From assembly GCF_900099835.1 (NCBI RefSeq), contig NZ_FNKP01000004.1, forward strand, positions 1 to 64,000: a DNA stretch of 64,000 nt, written 5' to 3'. This document shows positions 18,526 through 28,847 of the stretch, in pieces. Source of the stretch: Paraburkholderia fungorum (GTDB taxonomy: Bacteria > Pseudomonadota > Gammaproteobacteria > Burkholderiales > Burkholderiaceae). The translations under genes were made by a program, and so were the position numbers. Position 1 is the stretch's first letter. Every line of letters starts with the position of its first letter. Under the pieces are notes generated by a model. The model searched no databases, was not told the DNA's origin, and saw only the letters and a list, made by a program, of their open reading frames with translations.

Positions 18526-19443
18526 CGGCGGCAAAAGCCGCCATCGTCTCCCAGGTGGGTCACATTTACTTCGGCGACGGGGTCATTTTACATCGGCGCT
18601 AACAAGTACGAGCCGCTCGTACATATCGCGCATCATTGATCGACTCAGTGCGGTCAGCTCATTGTGTCCATCGTCAATAATCGCCGGAAGCTGCTGACGC
18701 ACCTTCAACGCCGTTTGCGCCATGACCACGCCGTATTCGGCAAGCAGGCCACGTATCTGGTTGATCTGCACGATACCGTCGCGCATGAGCAGGCTGCGGA
18801 TTCGGTGTATGGACTGGACATCTTGCTGCTCAACTCTATTGACCGCAACGTAGCGCATGGTCGGACGGGATGCAGCCTCTACAATTGCTTCCGCATCGTT
18901 GCGATCATTCTTCTGGGATTTCACAACCGGTTTGAGGAATCGGGGCGCAATAATCTGGACATATGCCCCGTCGCAGAGAACCGCCGCGCCCAGTAATGCG
19001 GTCCTCCACAGGCCTCCATCACGATACGGCAACAAGGGAGACCGACGATGGATTCCAAAAGCTTGTTGCGGCTGACGCGCCGACTCAAAACCGGGTGACC
19101 GCGTTCGTCCACGCCATACAGCTAGAAGACATTTTTCGCAAGGTCAATGCTTAGCAACGCGACTTTCATGAGGGCCTCCGTTTAGTTGTGGACCACGAAT
19201 CGCCCATACTGCCATGTCTTCCAGTGATGAGCGTTCATGTGCCGAAGGTGGGACGAGACCATTCCACTATATCCGGGCTTGTTGCAGCCTGATACGCTGC
19301 GAACCACCATGAAATCCGCTGACCCTTGCCTCACTTCTCCCACGAGCTCGAAGCTCATGAAGCGATTCAGGTTTGTCGTGAACATGCCTCGATTTCACGT
19401 ACAGCAGGACATTTGTTAGTTTCCTGTTTGTACGGAGGATTGC

Positions 19444-20432
19444 ATGTCAGAGAAATCAGTGCCGAAACGGCAATATATGGACGAATTCAAGGTTGAGGCC
19501 ATCAGGCTCGCTGAAACAGTCGGACAGCATGAAGCGGCACGCAGGCTCGGGGTGCCAGTGGAGACGTTAGGGAACTAGAGCCGGCGTAGTCGCGATTCCG
19601 AAGACGGTGTCGCGACGAGCGGTCGTGATGTGATCGCTGCACGTGTGACGCGCCCCAATCAGCGAACTGGGGGCCCAGAACAGCCGGCTATTAAAAGAAC
19701 TCCCCCGCGCGAAACTGGGTATCGGAGATGCCTCGAAAACCGACGCGTACTTCGCGAAGAAGTAGCAATGAGGTACTCCTAGATGGACGATTACCGCGAT
19801 CAGCACTGCATGACACGGCTATGCCAGATTCTGGACGCTTCACGCAGCAGATAATGCCAGTGGCGCGTTCGTGAGCCCAGCGCGAGAACGCATCCGAACG
19901 CGGCCTTGGCTGCGGGGATAGCCACCATCCGTCGCACGCATCGTGGTGTGTATGCCCGCCGACGTGTCATGCGGCAATTGCGAGTCGAAGGTTGGCGGCG
20001 TAGCTTGCAGCACCAGGGCTTGCGCCCGGTCTACAGGCGCGCCTATCGGGTTACGACGGACTCGACGCACAGCCTTCCAGTAGCGCCGAACCTGCTCAAT
20101 CGTCGTTTAGATGGCTAGCAGCCTGATCGCGCTTGGTTCAGCGACATCACGTTATCAGGACCGGCGAAGGCAGGCTGTATCTCGCTGCGATTCTCGATCT
20201 GGGGAGCCGACGCATTGCGGGCTGGTAAATTATCGAACGCATCAATGCCGAGCTGGTTTACCAGTCACTGCGCAGCGCGTGCTGACAACGCAAACTGGCA
20301 CTGGGACTGCTGCTACATTCTGACAGAGGGGAGCAATATTCAAGCCGGGCATACCGAAAGCTGGGAGCCGGATTCAAGTCAATGATCTCCATGAGTCGTC
20401 GTGCCGATGCGTGGGACAATGCCCCGATAGGA
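19444..20432 (+). pseudogene. Heavily decayed IS3-family transposase genes
   Basis: An OrfA start (MSEKSVPKRQYMDEFKVEAI, GGAGG upstream) hits TAG after 43 codons. Further pieces are SGRDVIAARVTRPNQ, then OrfB-like MRYSWMDDYRDQHCMTRLCQ, HRGVYARRRVMRQLRVEG, LRPVYRRAYRVTTDSTHSLP and MSRRADAWDNAP, in several frames. An internal deletion after DNAP joins it to a tail (IGFLTPIDHEAALKA) that resembles the C-terminus of another IS3 OrfB. It sits directly downstream of the YCF48-like gene. Confidence 0.7.
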
Positions 20433-20700
20433 TTTCTTACCCCTATCGACCATGAGGCCGCGTTGAAGGCTGCATCATCCGCTGTACGTGGAAACGAGGC
20501 AGGGGCACTAAAGCATTGGACGCGTGCTACACACTTTCTGACCCGGACGCTCGAACGGGGTGAATGCCGAAATGAGTCTTTAGGTAGCCCCGAGGTACAT
20601 TGAGCTGCCGTCGGCCGTTCTTCACAAACGACCGATTCCTTGATGTGTAGGCTGTCGGGGGCAGTCTTCCTATTCTCGATAGCGGTCATTCCTCGTGTGG

Positions 20701-21672
20701 TTAAGACGGTGACCTGCTTTGTGCCGCAACGACCCCGTCTTTTGAGAAATATATTGGCCTATGACCGTCCACGATCACGACCGCCGTCAACGCCGTCTTG
20801 CCTGTCGCCTCGATCGTTGAAAACCGCGCGTCCGCATTCCTCCCACCAAAACTGCGGCCATCAAGGGCAACCCCTATTATCTGATCCCCGATCGCAGCCA
20901 AGTCCGTGATCGAAGCTGTAGAACCAGTATCGATAGCCGTCCATGTATGACCACTATCGGTGCTTCGGGAAAGGTGGCCAAGAAGTCCTCCCACGATAAT
21001 CGAATCGTCAGCAGCGACCACTCCTGTCCAAAGACTACCTTTGCTCCCGGTGCTTTCATAAACCCATGATGATCCGTTGTCATCCGATCGAAGCACTAAT
21101 CCTTGCTCCGCAGAAACGAACACCGTACCCCGACGATTCCCGAAAACATGAAACAAATTGCGGTCAGCCTTTTCAGCGCCTGGGGGAGGCGGGAGTTTTA
21201 CCTGTCGCCAATTCTTTCCACCATCGTCTGTCACCAGCATCAACGACCACAACCCAACGGCCACGCCGTGTCCGGCATCGCTGAAATAGACGGAATACAA
21301 AGGCTGATCGACCGAAGTATCGGAGCGCTCCAACGACCACGTTTCTCCTCCGTCGGTTGTACCCAATATCACGCCCCACTGCCCAACCGCCCATCCACGC
21401 TTCTGGTCCGCAAAGGAGACAGCGGATAGAGTCGCAGAAACTGGAACTGATTTTGCCTGTCGGAAGGTTTTCCCCGAATCGTCAGATAACAACACGATAC
21501 CGTGTTCGCCGACAGCGACTATCCGCTTCCCGGCCAATGTTGCGTCCAGCATCATCTGATGTACTGGATCCGCCCACGGATGGGCAGCCGTAATAATGTC
21601 CGTTGCAGCTACGGCTTCGCTTGCGTAAGCAAATGCGATGGAAACCAACAAAAAATAAACCTTTCTTAGCAT
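20701..21672 (-). CDS. YCF48/BNR-repeat periplasmic protein
   Basis: A 323-residue secreted protein with signal peptide 1-22 (FLLVSIAFAYASEAVA) and a beta-propeller built from repeated sialidase-type Asp-box strands: SDDSGKTFRQ, TDGGETWSLE, DDGGKNWRQV, SDDNGSSWVY, STDSGHTWTA. It belongs to the YCF48/PSII-assembly-factor-like family, which outside phototrophs recurs beside DUF1329, DUF1302 and MMPL genes. It is the last gene of that four-gene row, 32 nt after the transporter. It is probably a periplasmic partner in assembly of, or cargo handling by, the transporter; this is inference. Confidence 0.9.
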   Translation of the reverse strand: MLRKVYFLLVSIAFAYASEAVAATDIITAAHPWADPVHQMMLDATLAGKRIVAVGEHGIVLLSDDSGKTFRQAKSVPVSATLSAVSFADQKRGWAVGQWGVILGTTDGGETWSLERSDTSVDQPLYSVYFSDAGHGVAVGLWSLMLVTDDGGKNWRQVKLPPPPGAEKADRNLFHVFGNRRGTVFVSAEQGLVLRSDDNGSSWVYESTGSKGSLWTGVVAADDSIIVGGLLGHLSRSTDSGHTWTAIDTGSTASITDLAAIGDQIIGVALDGRSFGGRNADARFSTIEATGKTALTAVVIVDGHRPIYFSKDGVVAAQSRSPS

Positions 21673-21704
21673 TTTGGCGCCCTGCCCTAATGGTGTCGTA
21701 TTCT

Positions 21705-24065
21705 TCAGTGGCTCAGCACTCCCGAAACCTTAACGGGTGTCCTTCGGGGGAATAACTTCTCCAAAGTGACGACAAGAGCTGGAAGTGCCGTCATTGCCAT
21801 TATCAAGTTCACTACAAACATGAAGGCGAGCAATTTTCCCATGTCAGCCTGAAACTTCAGCGGAGAGAAACTCCAGGTGACAACTCCAATTGCCAACGTG
21901 ATAGCGGTAAAGATCGTCGCAACCCCGACCTCCAGCATTGAGCGCTCGACGGCCTCGCCTATCTGCTGGCCGTCCGCCATATGCAACTGAATGCGATTGT
22001 AGATATAGAACGCATAGTCGACCCCTACGCCAACCGCAAGCACCATCACTGGCAGCGTTGCGACAGTAAGCCCGATATCGAGCGCTTTCATGAACCAATA
22101 TCCAATGAAAGTCGCAACTGTAAGCGGCAGACAGCAGGCTACCATTGCCCGTATGTCGCGATATGCCAGAAATACCAGAATCAGAATGGCAGCGTAAACA
22201 TTCAGCATCATCGGTAGTTCGCTCTTCTGTACCTCGTCATTTGTGGCTGCCAACACCCCGGCATTACCTGCCGCAAGACGGATCGTCACACCAGGTTGCT
22301 GATGCGACGCTCTGTAACTCTTGACATCGTCCAATACACGATTGAGCGTGGTTGCCTTATGATCCTTCAAGAACAGATGCACCGCGGTCATAGTGCAATC
22401 CTTGTTCATATAACCCTTGACGCGTCCAATCTCCGCAGAAAGTCCACCGTAGTTGCCGGGATCAATAGGCACCACGTTCATTTTCGGATTCCCTTCGTTG
22501 TATCCCTCGTTATATTCGCGCAACATCGCTGGGAACGATTGAACAGAAACGACCCCGGGCTCGCTCTTCATTGCTGACGCGAAATCGTCTTCGAACAGGC
22601 CCACGGCCGGGTTATCGCAAGCTGCTCCCGTCGACTCGAAGACCACAGTTAGCCAATCCAGACCGACGTCGTAATTGCTCGATATGGAGACTGCATCACG
22701 ATTAAATCGCGAGTCGGCTCGCAATTCCGGTGCCCCAGGTTGAAGAGTGCCAATTACCCGACCACTGCTTTGCCAGACCGCGATCACGAAGATCGCCAGC
22801 GTAATCGCCACCACCAGATATGCATTCCGCGGCTTTGCCACCAGCGAAAGCTTCCGAAGCCAAGCTGACCGTCGTTCGCGCACCTCTAATGCTTTTTCGG
22901 CATAAGCCTTACTGAAATTGCAACAAGACGCAGCCACGGGAAGCATGATCAGATTTGTGATGATCTTATATGCCACACCTAACGAGGCAGTAATCGCCAA
23001 CTCGCGCACCATCGGGATAGGTATCAGGAGCAATGTCACGAAGGAAACGAAAGCCGTTACCAACGCCAGTACCCCCGGCACTAGCAATCCGCTGAAACTG
23101 CTCCTGGCAGCATCAAGCGAGTTCTTCCCCTGCGACAGTTCTCGGACAATATAGTTGACCTGCTGAACTCCATGAGACACGCCGATTGCAAATACCAAAA
23201 AGGGAACCAGTACCGCCAAAGGATCCAGGCCATAACCCAACAATCGTAGGGTACCGAACTGCCATACAAGTGATGTCAGCGAACAAAGTACCGGCAAAAT
23301 CGTGAACCTGAACGATCTGCTATACCAGTACACGGCTATTGCTGTAAGAACCAATGCGATCAAGCAAAATCCAATGACACCTTTTGCTCCGTCAGCTATG
23401 TCTCCTATCTGCTTCGCAAATCCTGTGATCTGAACCTCATAGCCCGCATCTTCGAAAGGCTTGCGAATCCGGGCTTCCAGAAGATGATTAAAGTCCACAT
23501 AGTCAAGTACCCGACCCGTAGCATCACGTTCATTTATCTCGGCGGTGATCATCGCGCTCGTCTCATCGTGAGACACAAGCGTACCGATGTACCCGCCATT
23601 TGATGCAGACCGCCTGATTACCGCAACGGACGCCGGCGTCAACTGGTCTGGAGTGATGGTACCGTCAATTACAGGACTCGCTCGAAAGCCATCTTCCGTG
23701 ATTTCATTCACGAAAGAATTCGGCGTCCAGAGAGACTGCACGCCCTGCCTGTCGATATTCGGAAGGAATTCGACAGCCTGTGTCACCTGATAAAGTCGAG
23801 TTAGGCCACTCTGGGTCCAGATGGACCCATGTCTAGCCCTGACCACAACTGTAATTCTATTCGCTCCCAGAAGGTCGCCTTTGTACTTCTGGAAGGTTTG
23901 AATATATTCGTGTCCAATGGGCATCTGCTTTTCAAATCCCGCCTCCATGCGCAATTGAGCACCAAAAAATGCCATCACGATCGTGAACGCCAAAATCCCG
24001 AAAAGCACAAGACGCCGGTGTCCAAAGAACAGACCTTTCAGATAAAAAACAACGCGATTCAGCAC
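21705..24065 (-). CDS. MMPL/HpnN-type RND-superfamily transporter
   Basis: A 786-residue inner-membrane protein with two repeats of one helix, a large periplasmic domain and five helices. The second repeat has the proton-relay motif GVGVDYAFYIYNR in the position equivalent to helix 10. The matching site of the first repeat reads AIGVSHGVQQVNY, without the Asp. MMPL/HpnN proteins move lipids, hopanoids or other hydrophobic molecules from the inner membrane toward the outer membrane. It is translated after DUF1302 (62 nt apart). Together with DUF1329 and DUF1302 it could form a trans-envelope route for a hydrophobic compound; the cargo is unknown. Confidence 0.92.
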   Translation of the reverse strand: MLNRVVFYLKGLFFGHRRLVLFGILAFTIVMAFFGAQLRMEAGFEKQMPIGHEYIQTFQKYKGDLLGANRITVVVRARHGSIWTQSGLTRLYQVTQAVEFLPNIDRQGVQSLWTPNSFVNEITEDGFRASPVIDGTITPDQLTPASVAVIRRSASNGGYIGTLVSHDETSAMITAEINERDATGRVLDYVDFNHLLEARIRKPFEDAGYEVQITGFAKQIGDIADGAKGVIGFCLIALVLTAIAVYWYSRSFRFTILPVLCSLTSLVWQFGTLRLLGYGLDPLAVLVPFLVFAIGVSHGVQQVNYIVRELSQGKNSLDAARSSFSGLLVPGVLALVTAFVSFVTLLLIPIPMVRELAITASLGVAYKIITNLIMLPVAASCCNFSKAYAEKALEVRERRSAWLRKLSLVAKPRNAYLVVAITLAIFVIAVWQSSGRVIGTLQPGAPELRADSRFNRDAVSISSNYDVGLDWLTVVFESTGAACDNPAVGLFEDDFASAMKSEPGVVSVQSFPAMLREYNEGYNEGNPKMNVVPIDPGNYGGLSAEIGRVKGYMNKDCTMTAVHLFLKDHKATTLNRVLDDVKSYRASHQQPGVTIRLAAGNAGVLAATNDEVQKSELPMMLNVYAAILILVFLAYRDIRAMVACCLPLTVATFIGYWFMKALDIGLTVATLPVMVLAVGVGVDYAFYIYNRIQLHMADGQQIGEAVERSMLEVGVATIFTAITLAIGVVTWSFSPLKFQADMGKLLAFMFVVNLIMAMTALPALVVTLEKLFPRRTPVKVSGVLSH

Positions 24066-24127
24066 GGAAACCTTCCTTCAAAAAGAGCGACCAGACAGCG
24101 TCGCGAGCCATCATCTCGCGACGTTTA

Positions 24128-25951
24128 TCAGAAGTTGCGTGTCGCGAAAACACCTACGAAGTTGCGATCTGCATACGGCTGGCCGACTGTGTCGTGGCCA
24201 CCAAAAAACAACGTGTAGTTAATGCCCGCCTGCCAAACAGTTGGATTCTGATTGAACAGGACGTATAAATTCAGAGACTTGGCACCCTGCATGTAGTTTG
24301 CGGTGAACGTCGGCGTATATCCATAAAGCGCGTCCGTAAATGTCACTCCTGGCGTTACTTGCCAACCATGAATCAAGGAACCGTCATACGTCCAGTTGAA
24401 GTCCACAGTGGCGCCAACCGAACTAGCGGTTCCCTGCGCGGCCACGATCGGATAGCCCGAACCAGATCCCTCGTTCAGCCATGTAAAGTAGCCTGATGCC
24501 GGAACCTGGGTAACAGTTTGCCCGTCAACCGAACGGGTTACGCCACTTGAACCCAAGCCTGGGTAATAAATCCACGTAAGCTCTGCTGTCAGAACGGCGA
24601 GATCTGCGTGCATTAACTTCAGAAACGGATATGAACTCGGAGTCAAATTCAACTGCCCGTTGATGTCATACTGCAGCTTCTTGCGGTCCTCCCATTGCTG
24701 GCAGGTGATCCCGCTAATTCCATTTGTATTCAGATCAAGCGGCCCTCCTGTCCCGAAACATCCAGAGAGAGCGACTGCATCGTGAGGGCGATACGACAGT
24801 TCAGTTCCAATTGCCCAGTCCCCCAGCGAAAAGTTAGCGCTTGCACCGAACAGTTGCCTATTTTCAAGGTACGACCATTGACTTGAACCGTTGGCCAGTG
24901 TGGAAAGAACTGGAGATTTGTCCGTGTAGTTCTCGTAATAGAAGCCAAAATTGGCATCTATACTCCGCGGCTTATAATTAAATTTGATCCCGAACTGCGG
25001 TTTGTATGACGACGGCAACGCTGTCGACACCGGGATGCCCAGTGAATTGTAGGGACTGCCGGCGTACTGCCCATTCACCAATCCGGCATTGATTGCTGAC
25101 TGCGCACTACTATTTCCACTATTTGCGCCCCCAATTGTTCCAGCATCAACCCCTTGGACATTGAAGTTATTTGAGTTGACGGTAATGGGCGACGCACCGC
25201 GACCGAAGTTATTCGTCACGGACCAGTAGGTTCCTACCGCTGGATAACGATTTCCGTTCCACTGAAATTGGTAATAGGCTTCCGTGCTCAATCCGTCGGC
25301 GATTCCGGTCGCAAAACTCAGCATCGGCGCAGGCAGCAACGCCTGCTTTAGTTGAGTGCCAGGGATGAGCAATTTCTGAATATCTAACGAGTTTGTCGCA
25401 TTAATACCACCCGTTGCAAAGTAACTCTCCCCCCAGTTGATCACCTGGTTACCAACACGAACGTGCGCTGATTGCGAACCCAACGTGAAGTCTTTTTCTG
25501 CCCACAAATCCAGGAGTTGTACAGGATAGACAGTCTGTGATGCTGCTGTACTCGACAACGGAGTGCGCGCGGTGTCGCCAGCAAGGAAATCGTACATCGC
25601 CGTGCCACGTACCATGAACTTCAGGCCCTCGCTAGGCATGGTAAGAAGGAGTTCACTGGTGGCACTGACATAAGTACTGAAAGCCTGGCCTTTGCGATAA
25701 TTCAAATTTCCGTTCGAGCCAGACCCCCACTGATTTACGTTAGCTGCAGATCCGCATCCCTCTGCGTTCGGATCGCCAGTTAAAGAGCAGCTAGGATTCT
25801 TAGTGCGTATACCAGCACCAGCAGTGACGTTCGAGACCCACGACCCGGAAAGATCCCCGATACCCGTAGTGAAATCGTAGCCATACGCGTCCGCAGACAT
25901 CGCTCCCAATGCTGCCAACGACACCGACACCCACGCCCCTGTAGTTTTCAT
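24128..25951 (-). CDS. DUF1302 family outer-membrane beta-barrel
   Basis: A 607-residue protein with signal peptide 1-22 (MSADA cleavage region). It is rich in alternating hydrophobic strands, Gly, Ser, Asn and Tyr, and ends in phenylalanine (FVGVFATRNF), the signature of outer-membrane barrels. Family-typical segments are QVINWGESYFATGGINATNS and FGIKFNYKPRSIDANFGFYY. DUF1302 proteins are found with DUF1329 in degraders of hydrophobic and cyclic compounds. It would be the outer-membrane component of this module. Confidence 0.92.
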   Translation of the reverse strand: MKTTGAWVSVSLAALGAMSADAYGYDFTTGIGDLSGSWVSNVTAGAGIRTKNPSCSLTGDPNAEGCGSAANVNQWGSGSNGNLNYRKGQAFSTYVSATSELLLTMPSEGLKFMVRGTAMYDFLAGDTARTPLSSTAASQTVYPVQLLDLWAEKDFTLGSQSAHVRVGNQVINWGESYFATGGINATNSLDIQKLLIPGTQLKQALLPAPMLSFATGIADGLSTEAYYQFQWNGNRYPAVGTYWSVTNNFGRGASPITVNSNNFNVQGVDAGTIGGANSGNSSAQSAINAGLVNGQYAGSPYNSLGIPVSTALPSSYKPQFGIKFNYKPRSIDANFGFYYENYTDKSPVLSTLANGSSQWSYLENRQLFGASANFSLGDWAIGTELSYRPHDAVALSGCFGTGGPLDLNTNGISGITCQQWEDRKKLQYDINGQLNLTPSSYPFLKLMHADLAVLTAELTWIYYPGLGSSGVTRSVDGQTVTQVPASGYFTWLNEGSGSGYPIVAAQGTASSVGATVDFNWTYDGSLIHGWQVTPGVTFTDALYGYTPTFTANYMQGAKSLNLYVLFNQNPTVWQAGINYTLFFGGHDTVGQPYADRNFVGVFATRNF

Positions 25952-26018
25952 TTTCTCGTCCTGTTAGCTAACCGACGGCTTTGAACTATTCCTTCTCAGC
26001 CGTCTTGGTTCTGCCTAA

Positions 26019-27377
26019 TCAGCGTTCGCTGATTGCGCGGAGGTTTTCTGCCGTATAGAAATTAGGATTGAATCGGGGGTCACTGGAGGACTCGAAATAG
26101 TGGATGTCTTGGCCTGTTCCAACCACATTTTCATCTGCGACATAGCGTCCAGAGAGCAAGTTGTATTGAACAAATGGTTGAACATCACAGGTACCGCCCA
26201 ACTCCCACACCGGAATCGGGTAGCCTTCCTTCGATTTCCACAGCTTTCCTTGACCGTCATAATCCTCGCCGACAAGCGCAAGATAGGTGTCTTCATCGAG
26301 ATACAGAACTTTCTTCTGCGACGCGTGCCGCATGTTGGGCTTGAGCGTGGCCTCAACTACATACACCCGGTGCAACTCATACCGGCGGGCAGACGGATCA
26401 ACCTGTTCGGGTTTAAAGACGTCAGCTACGGCCTTCTTGAAGTCGTACATTCCGAAGTCGTTATATGGAACGTACATCTCTTTTTCGCCCACCAACTTCC
26501 AGTTAAAACGATCGATGTCTCCGTTGAAAAGCCACGGCTCATCAACTGAATACTGATTCTCAAAGCCAATCTGAGGCGCGTCGTAGTTGTACGACGGCAT
26601 GCGGCGGACACGACGTTGCCCTGCAAAGTAGTAGTAAGCCGGTGCGTCGCTACTTCCAAAACTGTACGACTGAACGGCTCCCTGTCCTGCGAGCGCAGCC
26701 GGCGCGATATACCCGAAGTAGATCGAGAATAGCTGATCGTCAGCCTTCACCGCATGTGTTCCTTGCCCGCCCCACGGGAAGAAGAGCGTTTGACGACTGG
26801 TGACATTGATCCAATCCGAACTGCCTGGACGAGGGGAAATCAGGGTGTTAGCTTTGTCCCACGTAACGCCTACACCCCGGTAACGGCTCAGGTAGTTCCA
26901 AATTGCCTCCTGTCCTGTTTTCGCCCCGGGAAATGGCAGTCCTGGAAGGACAGCGCTTTCTAGGTGGTCGCCGCTCGAATCCAGCTTCGCGCTCCCATTA
27001 TTCTTTTTTATGTTGCTTTGGACCCAATCCGGAAAACTGCAGGTGCGGTGAGTCGGATACACGACCATCCGGTATCCCTTGACCTGCTTAAACAGGGCTA
27101 ACTGCCCAGGAGACAGTTTGTCCGAGAACTTGTCCGCATTTTCGGAAGTTATTTCCAATAGAGGCTTTTCGTCCTTGTACTTCCAATACTGCCCTCGGAC
27201 CTTGCCGTAGCTCCACCCGGCATCAGGGACGTCGCGCCCAGAGAATTGAGGAATCGCTCCATCTGAACTAGCTGCCGAATTCGCCCCTGTAATCGTTCGC
27301 GGTGAATTCGTTTGCGCAAGCACCGCTCCGGTCACAACCAGTGCTGATGCTAACCCTGCAAATTTAATACGTTTCAT
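26019..27377 (-). CDS. DUF1329 family periplasmic protein (LolA/LolB-like fold expected)
   Basis: A 452-residue protein with signal peptide 1-21 (GAVLA-Q). Family hallmarks are GRDVPDAGWSYGKVRGQYWK near the N-terminus, YPTHRTCSFPDW, and the C-terminal ELHRVYVVEATLKPNMRHAS followed by KKVLYLDEDTYLAL. Members are predicted to share the lipoprotein-carrier (LolA-like) fold, fitting a periplasmic carrier of hydrophobic cargo. It is the first gene of the DUF1329/DUF1302/MMPL/YCF48 row, 67 nt before DUF1302. The divergent-side region 27378-27860 should hold its promoter. Confidence 0.92.
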   Translation of the reverse strand: MKRIKFAGLASALVVTGAVLAQTNSPRTITGANSAASSDGAIPQFSGRDVPDAGWSYGKVRGQYWKYKDEKPLLEITSENADKFSDKLSPGQLALFKQVKGYRMVVYPTHRTCSFPDWVQSNIKKNNGSAKLDSSGDHLESAVLPGLPFPGAKTGQEAIWNYLSRYRGVGVTWDKANTLISPRPGSSDWINVTSRQTLFFPWGGQGTHAVKADDQLFSIYFGYIAPAALAGQGAVQSYSFGSSDAPAYYYFAGQRRVRRMPSYNYDAPQIGFENQYSVDEPWLFNGDIDRFNWKLVGEKEMYVPYNDFGMYDFKKAVADVFKPEQVDPSARRYELHRVYVVEATLKPNMRHASQKKVLYLDEDTYLALVGEDYDGQGKLWKSKEGYPIPVWELGGTCDVQPFVQYNLLSGRYVADENVVGTGQDIHYFESSSDPRFNPNFYTAENLRAISER

Positions 27378-27860
27378 TTTGGATTCCTCATCTTATTACA
27401 GATTCCCTGTTTCACTACGGTTTCGCTAATGTCTTCATAGAGATGCAATCGTCTCTAGGTATTCATGTTTTAATTTACGAAAACAAAAAAAATTTCTTTA
27501 TCCAAATTCGGCAATCAGATTCTTTTTCGCTTACTCCACCCATTACGTCTCTATTCAACATGGCCGCGTTTGATCCGCACCTGCGAGCGCAGGACTCCAC
27601 GATGGGATCGCTCAAGACAAGTGATCCATTCGGCTCGATGGGAAATTTGAAGACGAGGTGCTATGGGCAGCTTGTGACGTAATCAAACGGACCGGGCCCG
27701 TTGCACCGAAGTGAAAGATCTCGCGTTCTCATAATCGTGAGATCGCACGATAGAGAAAAATACGGCAGGCCGTTCTGTCTTCAGCAGCGGATTTTCGTTC
27801 AACGTCGAATCTGTTCAGCCCGAATGACAGGGAAAGTCGCCCGTATATCGAACAACTTTA
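27378..27860. other. Non-coding region between DUF1329 and PhyH genes
   Basis: No gene is supported. The part nearest DUF1329 is AT-rich (about 27460-27530) and probably carries its promoter. Short frames here have no ribosome site. Confidence 0.5.
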
Positions 27861-28733
27861 TTAGTCGGCGCTATCCAAACCGAGATGTTCCGCCAGCTCT
27901 TTATAGTCGGAAAGCCACAAACTCCCACCCTGCATGCTGGCATTGTGGACAGAGCGGAAACCAAGCATTCCTTGAATTCTCTTCGGGAGCGTCTTCGCAA
28001 TCTCGATTGGAATAATCATTGCCGAAGCCTCTTCTGGAACTAGCCAGTTCGGATTGAATGCAAACGCGATGCCCCGTCGAACTCGGTTCGGAGACTTATT
28101 CTCCCCGCCACCATGCACAACCTTTCCGCTGATCCATAGCGCTGATCCTGGCTCCATTTCCGCCGCAATTGTCTGGTCCTGCGAACCTCGATTACTGAAG
28201 TCATTCCACAGATGGCTTTTTGGAATGACACGCGTCGCTCCAATCTCTTCGGTATACTCGGAGAGGGCCAGAAGGAAGTTGGTCAAGACTTCGGGCGCAC
28301 CAGCGCCAAACTGGCGGAAATACGGATACACCTCGAAATCGCGATGAAGTGGTTGGGGTTTCTGTCCAGGATAGATGTCGATAACCTGCGCCGTCGCGAG
28401 TAGAGCGGAGTCTGCAACTGGTTTGAAAAATGCGTCAACGCAGTCGAGAATTTTCTCGTTTTGGATAATCTCTTCGCGAAATACTTTGCTGATCGTCACC
28501 AGATTCGTCATTCGCTTCGTCTTATTACCGAAGAAGTCTGCGAAATGTTCGTCCTCGTGAACTGTCTTTCCACCGAGATCAATTCCCTCGATCTTACTGT
28601 CAATGTCGGCATTTAGGCGATCTACCTGCTCTTTGCTAAGCAGATCCTTAATGATGACACCGCCATCCAACTCGACGATCTTGATCAATTCATCTACCGG
28701 CGTTGTTACCGGAACCGTCAGCAATTTAGACAT
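27861..28733 (-). CDS. Phytanoyl-CoA dioxygenase (PhyH)-type Fe(II)/2-oxoglutarate oxygenase
   Basis: A 290-residue oxygenase. The iron-binding facial triad is His130-x-Asp132 (PLHRDFEVYP) and His207 (VVHGGGEN), with a 2-oxoglutarate-binding Arg near 217-220 (PNRVRRG). The DSBH core spans about residues 110-235. The start at 28733 (MSKLL) has GAGAAAAG 6-8 nt ahead and is preferred to an ATG eight codons upstream. It is third in the minus-strand row cupin, SnoaL-like, PhyH. The family hydroxylates fatty acyl-CoAs, secondary metabolites and halogenated or terpenoid substrates; it probably hydroxylates the compound handled by this locus. Confidence 0.9.
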   Translation of the reverse strand: MSKLLTVPVTTPVDELIKIVELDGGVIIKDLLSKEQVDRLNADIDSKIEGIDLGGKTVHEDEHFADFFGNKTKRMTNLVTISKVFREEIIQNEKILDCVDAFFKPVADSALLATAQVIDIYPGQKPQPLHRDFEVYPYFRQFGAGAPEVLTNFLLALSEYTEEIGATRVIPKSHLWNDFSNRGSQDQTIAAEMEPGSALWISGKVVHGGGENKSPNRVRRGIAFAFNPNWLVPEEASAMIIPIEIAKTLPKRIQGMLGFRSVHNASMQGGSLWLSDYKELAEHLGLDSAD

Positions 28734-28847
28734 ATCTTTTCTCAAAAAATGAAACACGCTTTTTCCATCGCAGAGCGCTTCGTACCCACGGGGTGATCGA
28801 GCAACATCGACTTAAAGACTTTTTTATTCCCGACGCTACCTCGCCAT

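Noticed and set aside
19182..19385. A 67-codon minus-strand frame upstream of the IS110 transposase
   Set aside because: It lies in the expected 5' non-coding part of the IS and has no start signal.
20258..20689. A 143-codon minus-strand frame
   Set aside because: It is antisense to the decayed IS3 remnant and shows no domain; its length is explained by chance in GC-rich decayed sequence.
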